Below are positions 7,886-13,784 of a stretch of 13,784 bases of DNA, piece after piece (the first letter of the stretch is position 1; each line of letters opens with the position of its first letter). Position numbers and translations under genes: made by a program. The DNA lies in contig CAZRAL010000064.1 in the NCBI GenBank assembly GCA_964598005.1, positions 1 through 13,784 of the forward strand, written 5' to 3'. Under the pieces are notes generated by a model. That model was not told the origin of the DNA. It did no database searches and saw nothing but the letters and a program-made list of their open reading frames with translations. This stretch comes from CAZRAL01 sp964598005. Lineage in GTDB: Bacteria; Pseudomonadota; Gammaproteobacteria; Burkholderiales; Usitatibacteraceae.

Positions 7886-7917
7886 GCTTATTTGGCCCTG
7901 GGCTTATTTGGTCCTGG
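7886..7917. repeat. 16-nt tandem duplication spanning the gtsA stop codon
   Basis: Two adjacent copies, GCTTATTTGGCCCTGG (7886-7901) and GCTTATTTGGTCCTGG (7902-7917), differ at one base. On the gene strand the upstream copy holds the last sense codons and TAA of gtsA. The second copy repeats them one base out of frame. It looks like a local slippage duplication. Confidence 0.8.
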
Positions 7918-9136
7918 CGGCTTTGGCCAATGCAGCGACAGCATCTTTCGAACTCATGTTCGAGTTCATGAATTTGGCGATGACATCGACAATTGCGCCC
8001 TGTGTGGCAGAGGGAATCGCCATGCCATGTGCAAACGAGGGTACCAGCCCGCCACTTTTTGCCGTGCGGTCCATATCGTCCATCGATTTCAATGCGCAGG
8101 CATCGAATTTGTCTTTTTTCACCCCGCTACGCACCGGAATCGATCCTTTGTTCAGGTTGAAAGTCTCCTGAAACTCGGGGCTCATGATCGCGGTGGCGAG
8201 AACCAGTTGACCCTTTTTCGCATCTGCAGCTTTCAGGTTAAACATGGCGAATGAATCGATGTTGAAGGTAAAGGCATTGGCGGTGCCCGGTGCAGCAGCG
8301 CAGGCGTAATCTTTGCCTGGCATCTTCTGGGCTGCAGTAAATTCGCCCTTGGCCCAATCGCCCATGAACTGCATCCCGGCCTTGCCGTTGATAATCATGG
8401 CGGTGGCCAAATTCCAATCGCGGCCCGGCGCATCCTTATCGATATACGTCTTGATCCGACCCAGGGTATCGAAAACCTTCATCATCGTCGGCCCGGTGAG
8501 CGTGGCTTGATCGAGCTGCACAAAGGCTTTTTTGTAGAAATCTGTTCCGCCTACACCCAACGCCACCGATTCAAAAACCGTTGCATCCTGCCAAGGCTGA
8601 CCGCCGTGGGCAATGGGAATCAACCCCTGCGCTTTGAATTTATCCGCCAGCGCAAAAAAATCATCCCAGGTTTCGGGGGCTTTACCACCCGCCTTGGCTA
8701 ACGCAGCCTGATTGATCCACAGCCAGTTGACGCGATGAACGTTCACCGGCGCGGCGACGTAATTACCCTTATATTTCATGACATCGGCGACGACTTTGGG
8801 CAACAATTTATCCCATTCTTTGGCCGAATCGTTGATACTACCAAGGCTGCCCTCGCGACCCCATTCCTGAATCGACGGGCCTTTGATCTGCGCCGCGGTC
8901 GGCGGATTGCCAGCCACCACACGCGCTTTCAGCGCCGTCATCGCGGCATCGCCCCCACCGCCAGCCACGGCAAAATCTTTCCATTTAAAGCCTTGGGCTT
9001 CGACCATTTTTTTCAGCTCTGCCGCGGCTTTGGCTTCGCCGCCGGAGGTCCACCAATGCAATACTTCCACTTCTGCGGCTGCAACACTCAATGTGCCACT
9101 GGCAAACAGGACAGCTACAAATTGTTTTACTTTCAT
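7904..9136 (-). CDS. gtsA: Periplasmic sugar-binding protein GtsA (probably glucose/mannose)
   Basis: High-affinity solute-binding protein that captures an aldose in the periplasm and delivers it to GtsBC. It has 410 residues. The signal peptide is about 1-21 (KVK n-region, hydrophobic core, SVAAA cleavage before EVEVLHWW), with no lipobox. The sequence follows family 1 sugar-binding proteins of the Pseudomonas GtsA type: LHWWTSGGEAKA, AVAGGGGDAAM, GNPPTAAQIKGPSIQEWG, VPVNVHRVNWLW-like, AHGGQPWQDATVFE, GRDWNLATAMI, GMQFMGDWAKGEF, FTFNIDSFAMF and NKGSIPVR. The start is firm: GGAGGAG sits five to six bases before the ATG. Glucose specificity is inferred from similarity and not visible directly. 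It is the first gene of the operon, with a promoter 73 bases upstream. Confidence 0.93.
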   Translation of the reverse strand: MKVKQFVAVLFASGTLSVAAAEVEVLHWWTSGGEAKAAAELKKMVEAQGFKWKDFAVAGGGGDAAMTALKARVVAGNPPTAAQIKGPSIQEWGREGSLGSINDSAKEWDKLLPKVVADVMKYKGNYVAAPVNVHRVNWLWINQAALAKAGGKAPETWDDFFALADKFKAQGLIPIAHGGQPWQDATVFESVALGVGGTDFYKKAFVQLDQATLTGPTMMKVFDTLGRIKTYIDKDAPGRDWNLATAMIINGKAGMQFMGDWAKGEFTAAQKMPGKDYACAAAPGTANAFTFNIDSFAMFNLKAADAKKGQLVLATAIMSPEFQETFNLNKGSIPVRSGVKKDKFDACALKSMDDMDRTAKSGGLVPSFAHGMAIPSATQGAIVDVIAKFMNSNMSSKDAVAALAKAARTK

Positions 9137-9207
9137 GTCATCTCCTCCATCGTTGAAAAACGGGTTGTTGTGAAACTTGTGAAAGGCTCTTATATCAGGC
9201 CTGTTGG

Positions 9208-9221
9208 CAGTCTAGTGACTG
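9208..9221. promoter_or_regulatory. Palindrome over the gtsA -10 box, candidate operator
   Basis: CAGTC-TAGT-GACTG, perfect 5-bp arms with a 4-base centre, covers the predicted -10 hexamer of gtsA. A repressor bound here would block transcription. Two tandem TTGTGAAA repeats (9168-9175, 9177-9184) lie further down in the leader. No cognate regulator gene is in the window, and short palindromes also occur by chance. Confidence 0.3.
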
Positions 9222-9237
9222 TAACCTAAGGCGTCAA
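9209..9237 (-). promoter_or_regulatory. Predicted sigma-70 promoter of gtsA
   Basis: On the minus strand, TTGACG (9237-9232), a 17-base spacer, then TAGACT (9214-9209): five of six and four of six matches to consensus at ideal spacing. Transcription would start about 60-65 bases before the gtsA ATG. No other promoter-like pair is as good in this gap. Confidence 0.55.
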
Positions 9238-9313
9238 CATCCACTGCTAATTTTCGCTGGCTATTCTATCGAAACCACCGCCGCAAATACGCCTTCCACT
9301 ACTTGCGCCATGC
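9231..9313 (-). repeat. Copy 1 of direct repeat: orphan 3' end of the M28 peptidase gene
   Basis: Bases 9260-9313 match 9935-9988 at 53 of 54 positions, with a constant 675-base offset. The single difference (9282/9957) is a synonymous third-position change. A further 30 bases (9231-9260) still align without gaps at about 63%. In copy 2 this sequence encodes the last 16 or so residues and the stop of the peptidase. Here it is detached from any peptidase gene. Similarity stops abruptly after 9313. Confidence 0.9.
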
Positions 9314-9335
9314 ATTTTGAGATAACGCAACTCAA

Positions 9336-9830
9336 TTAATCTGATTGTGTCCACCGTCTCTCCGCGAAATCATACTGTTCCGTCAAAAACGGTATGTAAG
9401 TGGCTGCGTAAAACAGTGATGCTCTACCTTCTTTGTAAGAATACCCCGAAAGGCCAAGAGCGCTCTGCATTTGTTTGCGGGTGATACCGACAGCTTCCAA
9501 GCTCTCTGGATAACTGCCATTCTTCACTTCATAGGCAAGGATACTGTCAACAATTATCTGCGCGTTTGCGCGAGTTCTAAAGTGCATATAAGCATGAGAA
9601 CTCAGCACTATGATTGACATCACAATCCACAGGCTAGCCCTAGTAATAATCAGCGGCCTTTGTTCAGGCTTTTTATATGCTGCAACGATACGCACAACTA
9701 GCCACGGAAGCAGTAACAGCCAAACGATAAAAATCATAAAACCAGCATGAGGCTGGCTCAGTAGCAACCCAAGTATTGTGACGGTAGTTGCCGTATCCCA
9801 ATATGTAGAAAATTTTGGAATGACTGTCAT
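9336..9830 (-). CDS. Small inner-membrane protein with a pilin/GspG-like YxxxNGxYPxSL motif
   Basis: Unrecognised 164-residue protein from the ATG at 9830 (a TTG seven codons upstream is less likely; neither has a strong Shine-Dalgarno). Visible: a hydrophobic N-terminal region (about 16-50, probably two segments), a basic linker KKPEQR, a third hydrophobic segment (about 60-80), then a soluble domain starting ANAQIIVDSILAYEVKNG with YPESLEAVGI (about 89-115). That motif recalls the start of the globular part of GspG-like pseudopilins (AI-x-x-Y-x-x-x-NG-x-YP-x-x-L), but the N-terminal prepilin signature is absent, so it is not a pilin. The gene looks AT-richer than its neighbours and sits between two copies of the peptidase 3' end, suggesting acquisition. 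Function unknown. Confidence 0.6.
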   Translation of the reverse strand: MTVIPKFSTYWDTATTVTILGLLLSQPHAGFMIFIVWLLLLPWLVVRIVAAYKKPEQRPLIITRASLWIVMSIIVLSSHAYMHFRTRANAQIIVDSILAYEVKNGSYPESLEAVGITRKQMQSALGLSGYSYKEGRASLFYAATYIPFLTEQYDFAERRWTQSD

Positions 9831-9905
9831 TGATTTATCACGAAAAGTCAAAAACGCAGTTTATGGAAGACTTGTTCAGTGCTTTCCTTGCGATTCCACT
9901 CTACA

Positions 9906-9988
9906 ACGTCAATACTTACTGCTTACCTTCACCCGCTATTCTATCGAAACCACCGCTGCAAATACGCCTTCCACTACTTGCGCCATGC
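9906..9988 (-). repeat. Copy 2 of direct repeat: 3' end of the intact M28 peptidase gene
   Basis: Partner of the 9231-9313 repeat. The near-identical core is 9935-9988 and the diverged extension 9906-9934 lies downstream of the peptidase stop. Together the two copies bracket about 590 unique bases holding the small membrane protein gene. Confidence 0.9.
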
Positions 9989-10931
9989 GGCTATAGTCCA
10001 GATGCTCGAAGGTATCGTGGGCCGTATGGTATCGCTTATTGCGATAGAACGCGGTGTCCGTCACCATCAAGCCGGGAAAACCTTCGGCCCAATAGTTCAA
10101 CTGGTCGGAAAAATCGATTCCCGTTACAAAGCCGGGCGCATTGATACTGTATACCGGCAACGGCGTGGCCGACTGCATGGCATTTTTGACCTGTTTTGCC
10201 AGCGCGCCATCCTCGAAGCGTCCAGCAACGGCAACGAAATTCCCGGTGGTGGGATATAGCAACCCCAAACCGGGAAGCGGATAGTCCTGCGTATCAGGTT
10301 GATCGGAAAAATAACCGATACATTCCAGCGACAGCATCAACTTGACGCGCGCCTGCTCGGCTTTTAGCGCCCGAGCATGAACCGCACTGCCCATATGCGC
10401 CGTTCGGAAATACGGCGGCTCCTCCAATGTATAAGCGACCAGTTCCACACGGTGTTTCAACTTTGCGCCTTGCAAACGCCGGGCCAACTCCAGCAAACCC
10501 GCGACACCGCTGGCATTATCGTCGGCCCCGGGATGTGGGCCCCATGCGTCGTAATGTGCGCCGATGACGATGCGCTCCGTGGTTTCCGGTCCGAATACGG
10601 CAACGACATTGCTGTAAGTCAATCCATCAACTTTATACGGCTGCCGGTGAACTTTCGCACCAGCTTGCTGCAATTCATCCTGAATATACGCGGCTACCGC
10701 GTCGAGATTATCGATGTGCCGATGATCGCGGGGAATAAATTCGGTGGACAGTTTTTTGACATGCTGTCGTAACCGCTCAGCGGAGACGGGTTGAGCGGAT
10801 GTGCGCGTGGGTCCATGATGTTCGCCGCCCAGCAGGATGGGTTGCGTTACGTTATTCAACAAGGCGCCACATCCAGCCAACGCCAGCAGCAGGAGCGCCA
10901 ATAAACTTTTACGGCCCATCGGCTTTTTCAT
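9936..10931 (-). CDS. M28 family zinc aminopeptidase, lipoprotein
   Basis: Predicted exported metallopeptidase that removes N-terminal residues from peptides, anchored by lipid. It has 331 residues. A signal peptide with lipobox LAGC puts the acylated Cys at 21; Gly at +2 favours outer-membrane sorting. Candidate zinc ligands of the M28 pattern: HYD (H126, D128), GADDNASG (D137), the catalytic Glu pair E170/E171 in TLEEPPYF, E203 in LSLECIGYFSD, and H302 in YHTAHDT. All are present, so it should be active. The ATG at 10931 is 17 bases after the ilvA stop, indicating co-transcription, though no strong Shine-Dalgarno is visible. Its extreme 3' end is duplicated 675 bases away. Substrate is unknown. 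Confidence 0.88.
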   Translation of the reverse strand: MKKPMGRKSLLALLLLALAGCGALLNNVTQPILLGGEHHGPTRTSAQPVSAERLRQHVKKLSTEFIPRDHRHIDNLDAVAAYIQDELQQAGAKVHRQPYKVDGLTYSNVVAVFGPETTERIVIGAHYDAWGPHPGADDNASGVAGLLELARRLQGAKLKHRVELVAYTLEEPPYFRTAHMGSAVHARALKAEQARVKLMLSLECIGYFSDQPDTQDYPLPGLGLLYPTTGNFVAVAGRFEDGALAKQVKNAMQSATPLPVYSINAPGFVTGIDFSDQLNYWAEGFPGLMVTDTAFYRNKRYHTAHDTFEHLDYSRMAQVVEGVFAAVVSIE

Positions 10932-10948
10932 ATTGGCGTATGACTAAC

Positions 10949-12160
10949 TTATGCATCGTTATTATGAACACGCGACTTGAATCCGGCTGCGTTGAGACGC
11001 GCGACGATTTCAGCTACATGCGCATGGTTCTTGGTCTTGAGCACAAAATCGACTTCGGCAGACTGTACGGGTAGATGGGTAAACGCGCGCTGGTGGTGCA
11101 CTTCTTCTATATTGGCGTTGGCTTCGGCGATCAACGAAGTGATGCAGGCCAACGCCCCGGGCAGATCACGCAACTCGACCTTCAGGCGAGTCAGCCGCCC
11201 GGAGCGCACCATGCCGCGCTCAATGATTTCCGCCAGCATCAAGGGATCGATATTCCCCCCGCACAACACCAGGCCTACACGCTTGCCCTGAAACCGGTCG
11301 CGATGTTTCAGCAATGCCGCCAACGAAGCCGCCCCTGCGCCTTCCACCACCGTCTTTTCGATTTCCAGCAACAATACGATGGCCTCTTCGATATCGCCTT
11401 CGTCAATCAAAACAATATCGCTGACCGATTTTTCGACGATGGCACGAGTGAGTTTGCCCGGCTCTTTGACGGCAATACCTTCGGCAATCGTGGTGGCGCC
11501 AAAATCAGCCGCAGTGCCCTTGATAGCGGCATACATCGAGGGAAAGCGCATCGTTTCCACACCAATGATTTCGATGTCAGGTTTCAGCGCCTTAGCCGCA
11601 GTCGCCATGCCCGCAATCAGTCCCCCACCGCCAATGGCCACGCAAAGCATATCCAACTGCGGACAGGTTTCGAGCATTTCAAGCGCAATGGTGCCCTGCC
11701 CTGCAATCACTTTTTCATCATCATAAGGATGTACAAAAATCAGATAGCGCTGTTCCGCCAATTCATCGGCATGGGCTTTGGCCTCGTCGAAGTTTTCGCC
11801 GTACAGCACCACGTTGGCACCGTGGCGTTGTGTCATGTCTACTTTTATATTGGGCGTAAAGCGTGGCATAACAATGGTGGCGGGAATTCCCAGCCGGGCA
11901 GCGTGATACGCCACACCTTGTGCATGGTTGCCCGCTGACGCGGCGATCACGCCGCGTTTTTTCTGCTCTTCGGTTAACGACGCCAGCTTATTTAGTGCGC
12001 CGCGTTCCTTGAAACTGGCGGTGAACTGGTGATTCTCAAATTTCAAATAAACCTGCGCACCGGTTATCTCCGAAAGTGTGCGCGAATGCAAGCACGGTGT
12101 GTTGACGATCTGGCCAGCAATCACGTGGCGCGCAGCTTGAATATCGGAGAGAGTCAACAT
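10949..12160 (-). CDS. ilvA: Threonine ammonia-lyase with one ACT domain
   Basis: PLP enzyme that deaminates L-threonine (and often L-serine) to 2-oxobutyrate, feeding isoleucine synthesis or catabolism. It has 403 residues, the medium-length form. Visible: ENHQFTASFKERGA with PLP lysine K51, SAGNHAQG (75-82), the phosphate-binding loop GGGGL (177-181), and a C-terminal ACT domain (about 325-400, starting LKVELRDLPGALA). E. coli IlvA has a longer regulatory region and TdcB lacks the ACT domain, so this is neither exactly. The ATG at 12160 is chosen because dadA ends five bases before it; an open frame runs a further 36 codons upstream into dadA. A catabolic role is favoured by the neighbours, but a biosynthetic role is possible. 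Confidence 0.93.
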   Translation of the reverse strand: MLTLSDIQAARHVIAGQIVNTPCLHSRTLSEITGAQVYLKFENHQFTASFKERGALNKLASLTEEQKKRGVIAASAGNHAQGVAYHAARLGIPATIVMPRFTPNIKVDMTQRHGANVVLYGENFDEAKAHADELAEQRYLIFVHPYDDEKVIAGQGTIALEMLETCPQLDMLCVAIGGGGLIAGMATAAKALKPDIEIIGVETMRFPSMYAAIKGTAADFGATTIAEGIAVKEPGKLTRAIVEKSVSDIVLIDEGDIEEAIVLLLEIEKTVVEGAGAASLAALLKHRDRFQGKRVGLVLCGGNIDPLMLAEIIERGMVRSGRLTRLKVELRDLPGALACITSLIAEANANIEEVHHQRAFTHLPVQSAEVDFVLKTKNHAHVAEIVARLNAAGFKSRVHNNDA

Positions 12161-12165
12161 TGTAT

Positions 12166-13437
12166 TTATGGGGATCCAGGCATGTTCAAAAACCGGTAAT
12201 CGACTTCCGGTGTTTTGCTGTTTATCAGATCGGCCAAGGCACGACCGGAGCCACAACCTTCTGTCCAACCCAAGGTACCATGACCGGTATTCAAAAACAA
12301 ATTGGCGTATTTCGACGTACGGCCAATCAAAGGGCAGTTGGATGGCGTGGCAGGCCGTAGCCCTGCCCAGTAAACAGGGTGATCGTAATCAGCTGCGCCA
12401 GGAAACAACTCTTTGGCACGCTTCACCAACGCTTCGCAACGGACCTGATTTAGTTCAAGGTTATAGCCATTCAATTCGGCTGTTCCGGCGATGCGCATGC
12501 GCGAACCCAAGCGTGAAAAAACAATTTTGTAGCCGTCGTCGGTCAGGCTGACCGAGGGCGCACCCTGATAACCCTCAATCGACAAAGTGGCGGAATAGCC
12601 TTTGGCGGGATAGACGGGAATGGAAATACCAACCGGCCATAGTAACAATGGGCTGTAACTACCCAATGCGACCACGTAGGCATCGGCCGTCAGCGTTTCC
12701 GTAGTCCCTTCTGCCGTTTTGATGTTGACACCATCAATGCGATTTCCATCTTGCAGCAATCCCTGGATAGTCGTATTAAAGCGAAACGTCACCCCGGCAT
12801 CGGCACAAAGTCCCGCCAGATTTTCGGTGAACATTTGCGCATCGCCCGATTCGTCATGTTCGGCATAAAAGGCGCCGACCAACTTATCGCGGATAGGTGT
12901 CAGCGCCGGTTCAATGGCAATCGCCTCCTCGCGGTTTTTGATCTCGCGCTCGATCCCGTATTGGCGCAGGACTTCAGTGGCCCGACAAGCCACCTCGTAA
13001 TCTTTTTCGCTGGTATAGAACTGCAGAATGCCTGTACCCAAATAGTCATAAACAATGCCCGTTTCGCGGCGCAATTCACTCAATGATTCACGGCTATACA
13101 GCCCGAGATTGACCATCTCGCGGATATTCCGCCGGTAGGCGGAAGGCAGGCATTCGGCCAGAAACCGTAACCCCCACGACAATTGATGCCAGCTTAATTT
13201 TGGTCTGAACAATAGCGGGGCATCGTCCTGCATCAGCCATTTCAGCACTTTCAGCGGCGCCCCCGGTGCCGCCCACGGCTCAGACTGAGAAATCGAAATT
13301 TGCCCGCCATTGGCAAAACTGGTTTCGAGACCTGCATTGGGCTGACGGTCAATGACCATCACTTCGTGACCAGCCTTGTTGAGATACCAGGCCGAGGAGA
13401 CACCGATCACCCCTGCCCCCAGAACCATTACCCGCAT
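12166..13437 (-). CDS. dadA: D-amino acid dehydrogenase small subunit DadA
   Basis: Membrane-associated FAD enzyme that oxidises D-alanine and other D-amino acids to 2-oxo acids plus ammonia, passing electrons to the respiratory chain. It has 423 residues, close to the family length. Visible: N-terminal dinucleotide fold VLGAGVIGVSSAW (5-17) with acidic D30 at the end of the second strand, ETSFANGGQIS (38-48), WAGLRPATPSNCPLIG (357-372) and the C-terminal FAD motif NTGHGTLGWTEGCGSGR (383-399). The ATG at 13437 is preceded by AAAGGAA (13447-13453). It is first in a tight unit with ilvA and the M28 peptidase. No alanine racemase (dadX) or dadR regulator is within the window. Confidence 0.95.
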   Translation of the reverse strand: MRVMVLGAGVIGVSSAWYLNKAGHEVMVIDRQPNAGLETSFANGGQISISQSEPWAAPGAPLKVLKWLMQDDAPLLFRPKLSWHQLSWGLRFLAECLPSAYRRNIREMVNLGLYSRESLSELRRETGIVYDYLGTGILQFYTSEKDYEVACRATEVLRQYGIEREIKNREEAIAIEPALTPIRDKLVGAFYAEHDESGDAQMFTENLAGLCADAGVTFRFNTTIQGLLQDGNRIDGVNIKTAEGTTETLTADAYVVALGSYSPLLLWPVGISIPVYPAKGYSATLSIEGYQGAPSVSLTDDGYKIVFSRLGSRMRIAGTAELNGYNLELNQVRCEALVKRAKELFPGAADYDHPVYWAGLRPATPSNCPLIGRTSKYANLFLNTGHGTLGWTEGCGSGRALADLINSKTPEVDYRFLNMPGSP

Positions 13438-13568
13438 TACAATTTGTTCCTTTATTCGTTAATTCAATGCTGGATCACCAAATCTAGAGAAGCTCTGAAT
13501 AAGTCGCAAACAGCATCGTGTGGAACTTTGCAAGTCACTGGCACCGAGTCTACTTGATGGCCGCGCGG

Positions 13569-13597
13569 AGTCTAGGTAATTGCGCTAGCATTGTCAA
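13569..13597 (-). promoter_or_regulatory. Predicted sigma-70 promoter of the dadA-ilvA-M28 unit
   Basis: On the minus strand, TTGACA (13597-13592, perfect), a 17-base spacer, then TAGACT (13574-13569), followed at once by a GC-rich stretch CCGCGCGGCC. AT-rich sequence lies upstream of the -35. The GC-rich discriminator is typical of growth-rate or stringently controlled promoters. The leader to the dadA ATG would be about 125 bases. The gtsA promoter has the same -10 and spacing. Confidence 0.6.
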
Positions 13598-13617
13598 ATT
13601 AATCAATAGACTTCTTT

Positions 13618-13734
13618 CGAAACTGTCGCGAGCGAAGACAAGCGCATGGCGGCGAAAAACCGGAGTTTACAAGGAAGTAAATGAGGATTTTGAGCCACCG
13701 TGAAACGCCGTTATGTCAAGCGCAGCAAGTTTCG
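13618..13734. repeat. Imperfect palindrome of about 117 bp, possible MITE relic
   Basis: CGAAACT (13618-13624) is inverted as AGTTTCG (13728-13734). Inside, partial complementarity continues with gaps (GCG/GACA/GGCG blocks), and the centre has a small stem TTTAC-aaggaa-GTAAA (13666-13681). The two stems share nearly the same centre, so this is one nested structure. The left end is preceded by AGACTTCTTT. It has no ORF and lies just upstream of the dadA promoter. A transposon-derived repeat is likely but unproven. Confidence 0.45.
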
Positions 13735-13784
13735 TGTTGCGAGTTTTTAAGTTGTCCGGATTTATAGCACGCGACCTGTCCGGT

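Larger units (their letters stand above)
13438..13784. other. 347-bp gene-free region upstream of dadA
   Basis: No convincing coding region on either strand; the short open frames lack Shine-Dalgarno sites and family-like content. It holds the dadA ribosome-binding site, a predicted dadA promoter (13569-13597), an imperfect palindrome (13618-13734) and two TGTCCGG heptamers (13753-13759 and 13777-13783), 24 bases apart. The heptamers could belong to something beyond the window edge. Confidence 0.6.

Noticed and set aside
11075..11938. 287-codon open frame on the plus strand opposite ilvA
   Set aside because: It lies wholly antisense to a clear threonine ammonia-lyase, and its translation is low-complexity with many His, Gln and Arg and no domain. 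It is a shadow of the codon bias of ilvA.
1..13784. CRISPR arrays, tRNA/rRNA genes, toxin-antitoxin pairs, prophage or restriction genes
   Set aside because: I found no spaced repeat series, cloverleaf, rRNA core sequence or protein family of these types on either strand by reading; a short or divergent tRNA cannot be fully excluded without a tool.

Overview
The window looks like part of a betaproteobacterial chromosome of moderate GC. The reasons are the divergent yggS-proC / pilT-pilU block, a Pseudomonas-type gtsABCD sugar importer and a dadA-ilvA pair. This is inferred from gene content and protein similarity; no marker gene such as rRNA is present.

Layout. (1) 59-1645, minus strand: yggS (PLP homeostasis) then proC (last step of proline synthesis). 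Their 80-nt gap is filled by a possible 27-codon ORF with its own Shine-Dalgarno. (2) 1760-4007, plus strand: pilT and pilU, the two type IV pilus retraction ATPases. (3) 4174-9136, minus strand: an importer unit read from high to low coordinate. It has gtsA (binding protein), gtsB and gtsC (permeases), gtsD (ATPase), and then a small exported DUF3617-like protein. It shows four irregularities: a strong intrinsic terminator between gtsA and gtsB, a 16-nt tandem duplication over the gtsA stop codon, a 104-bp element with perfect 17-bp terminal inverted repeats between gtsC and gtsD, and an in-frame TAA at codon 54 of gtsD just after Walker A. If the TAA is real, the dedicated ATPase is dead and the importer needs another ATPase or is decaying. 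(4) 9231-9988: an AT-richer insert carrying a small membrane protein gene, bounded by direct repeats of the 3' end of the neighbouring peptidase gene. (5) 9936-13437, minus strand: dadA (D-amino acid dehydrogenase), ilvA (threonine ammonia-lyase with ACT domain) and an M28 family lipoprotein peptidase. These are tightly packed and probably form one amino-acid catabolic or salvage operon. (6) 13438-13784: no gene; it holds a good sigma-70-type promoter for dadA, an imperfect palindrome of about 117 bp, and short TGTCCGG repeats at the window edge.

How the parts work together. The minus-strand right half is about acquiring small nutrients: sugars through Gts, and amino acids through the peptidase, DadA and IlvA. 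The left half is housekeeping plus twitching motility. I do not see a defence system, phage, CRISPR array or biosynthetic cluster. The most unusual biology is the layered disruption of the gts operon and the gene-3'-end repeat flanking the small membrane protein gene.
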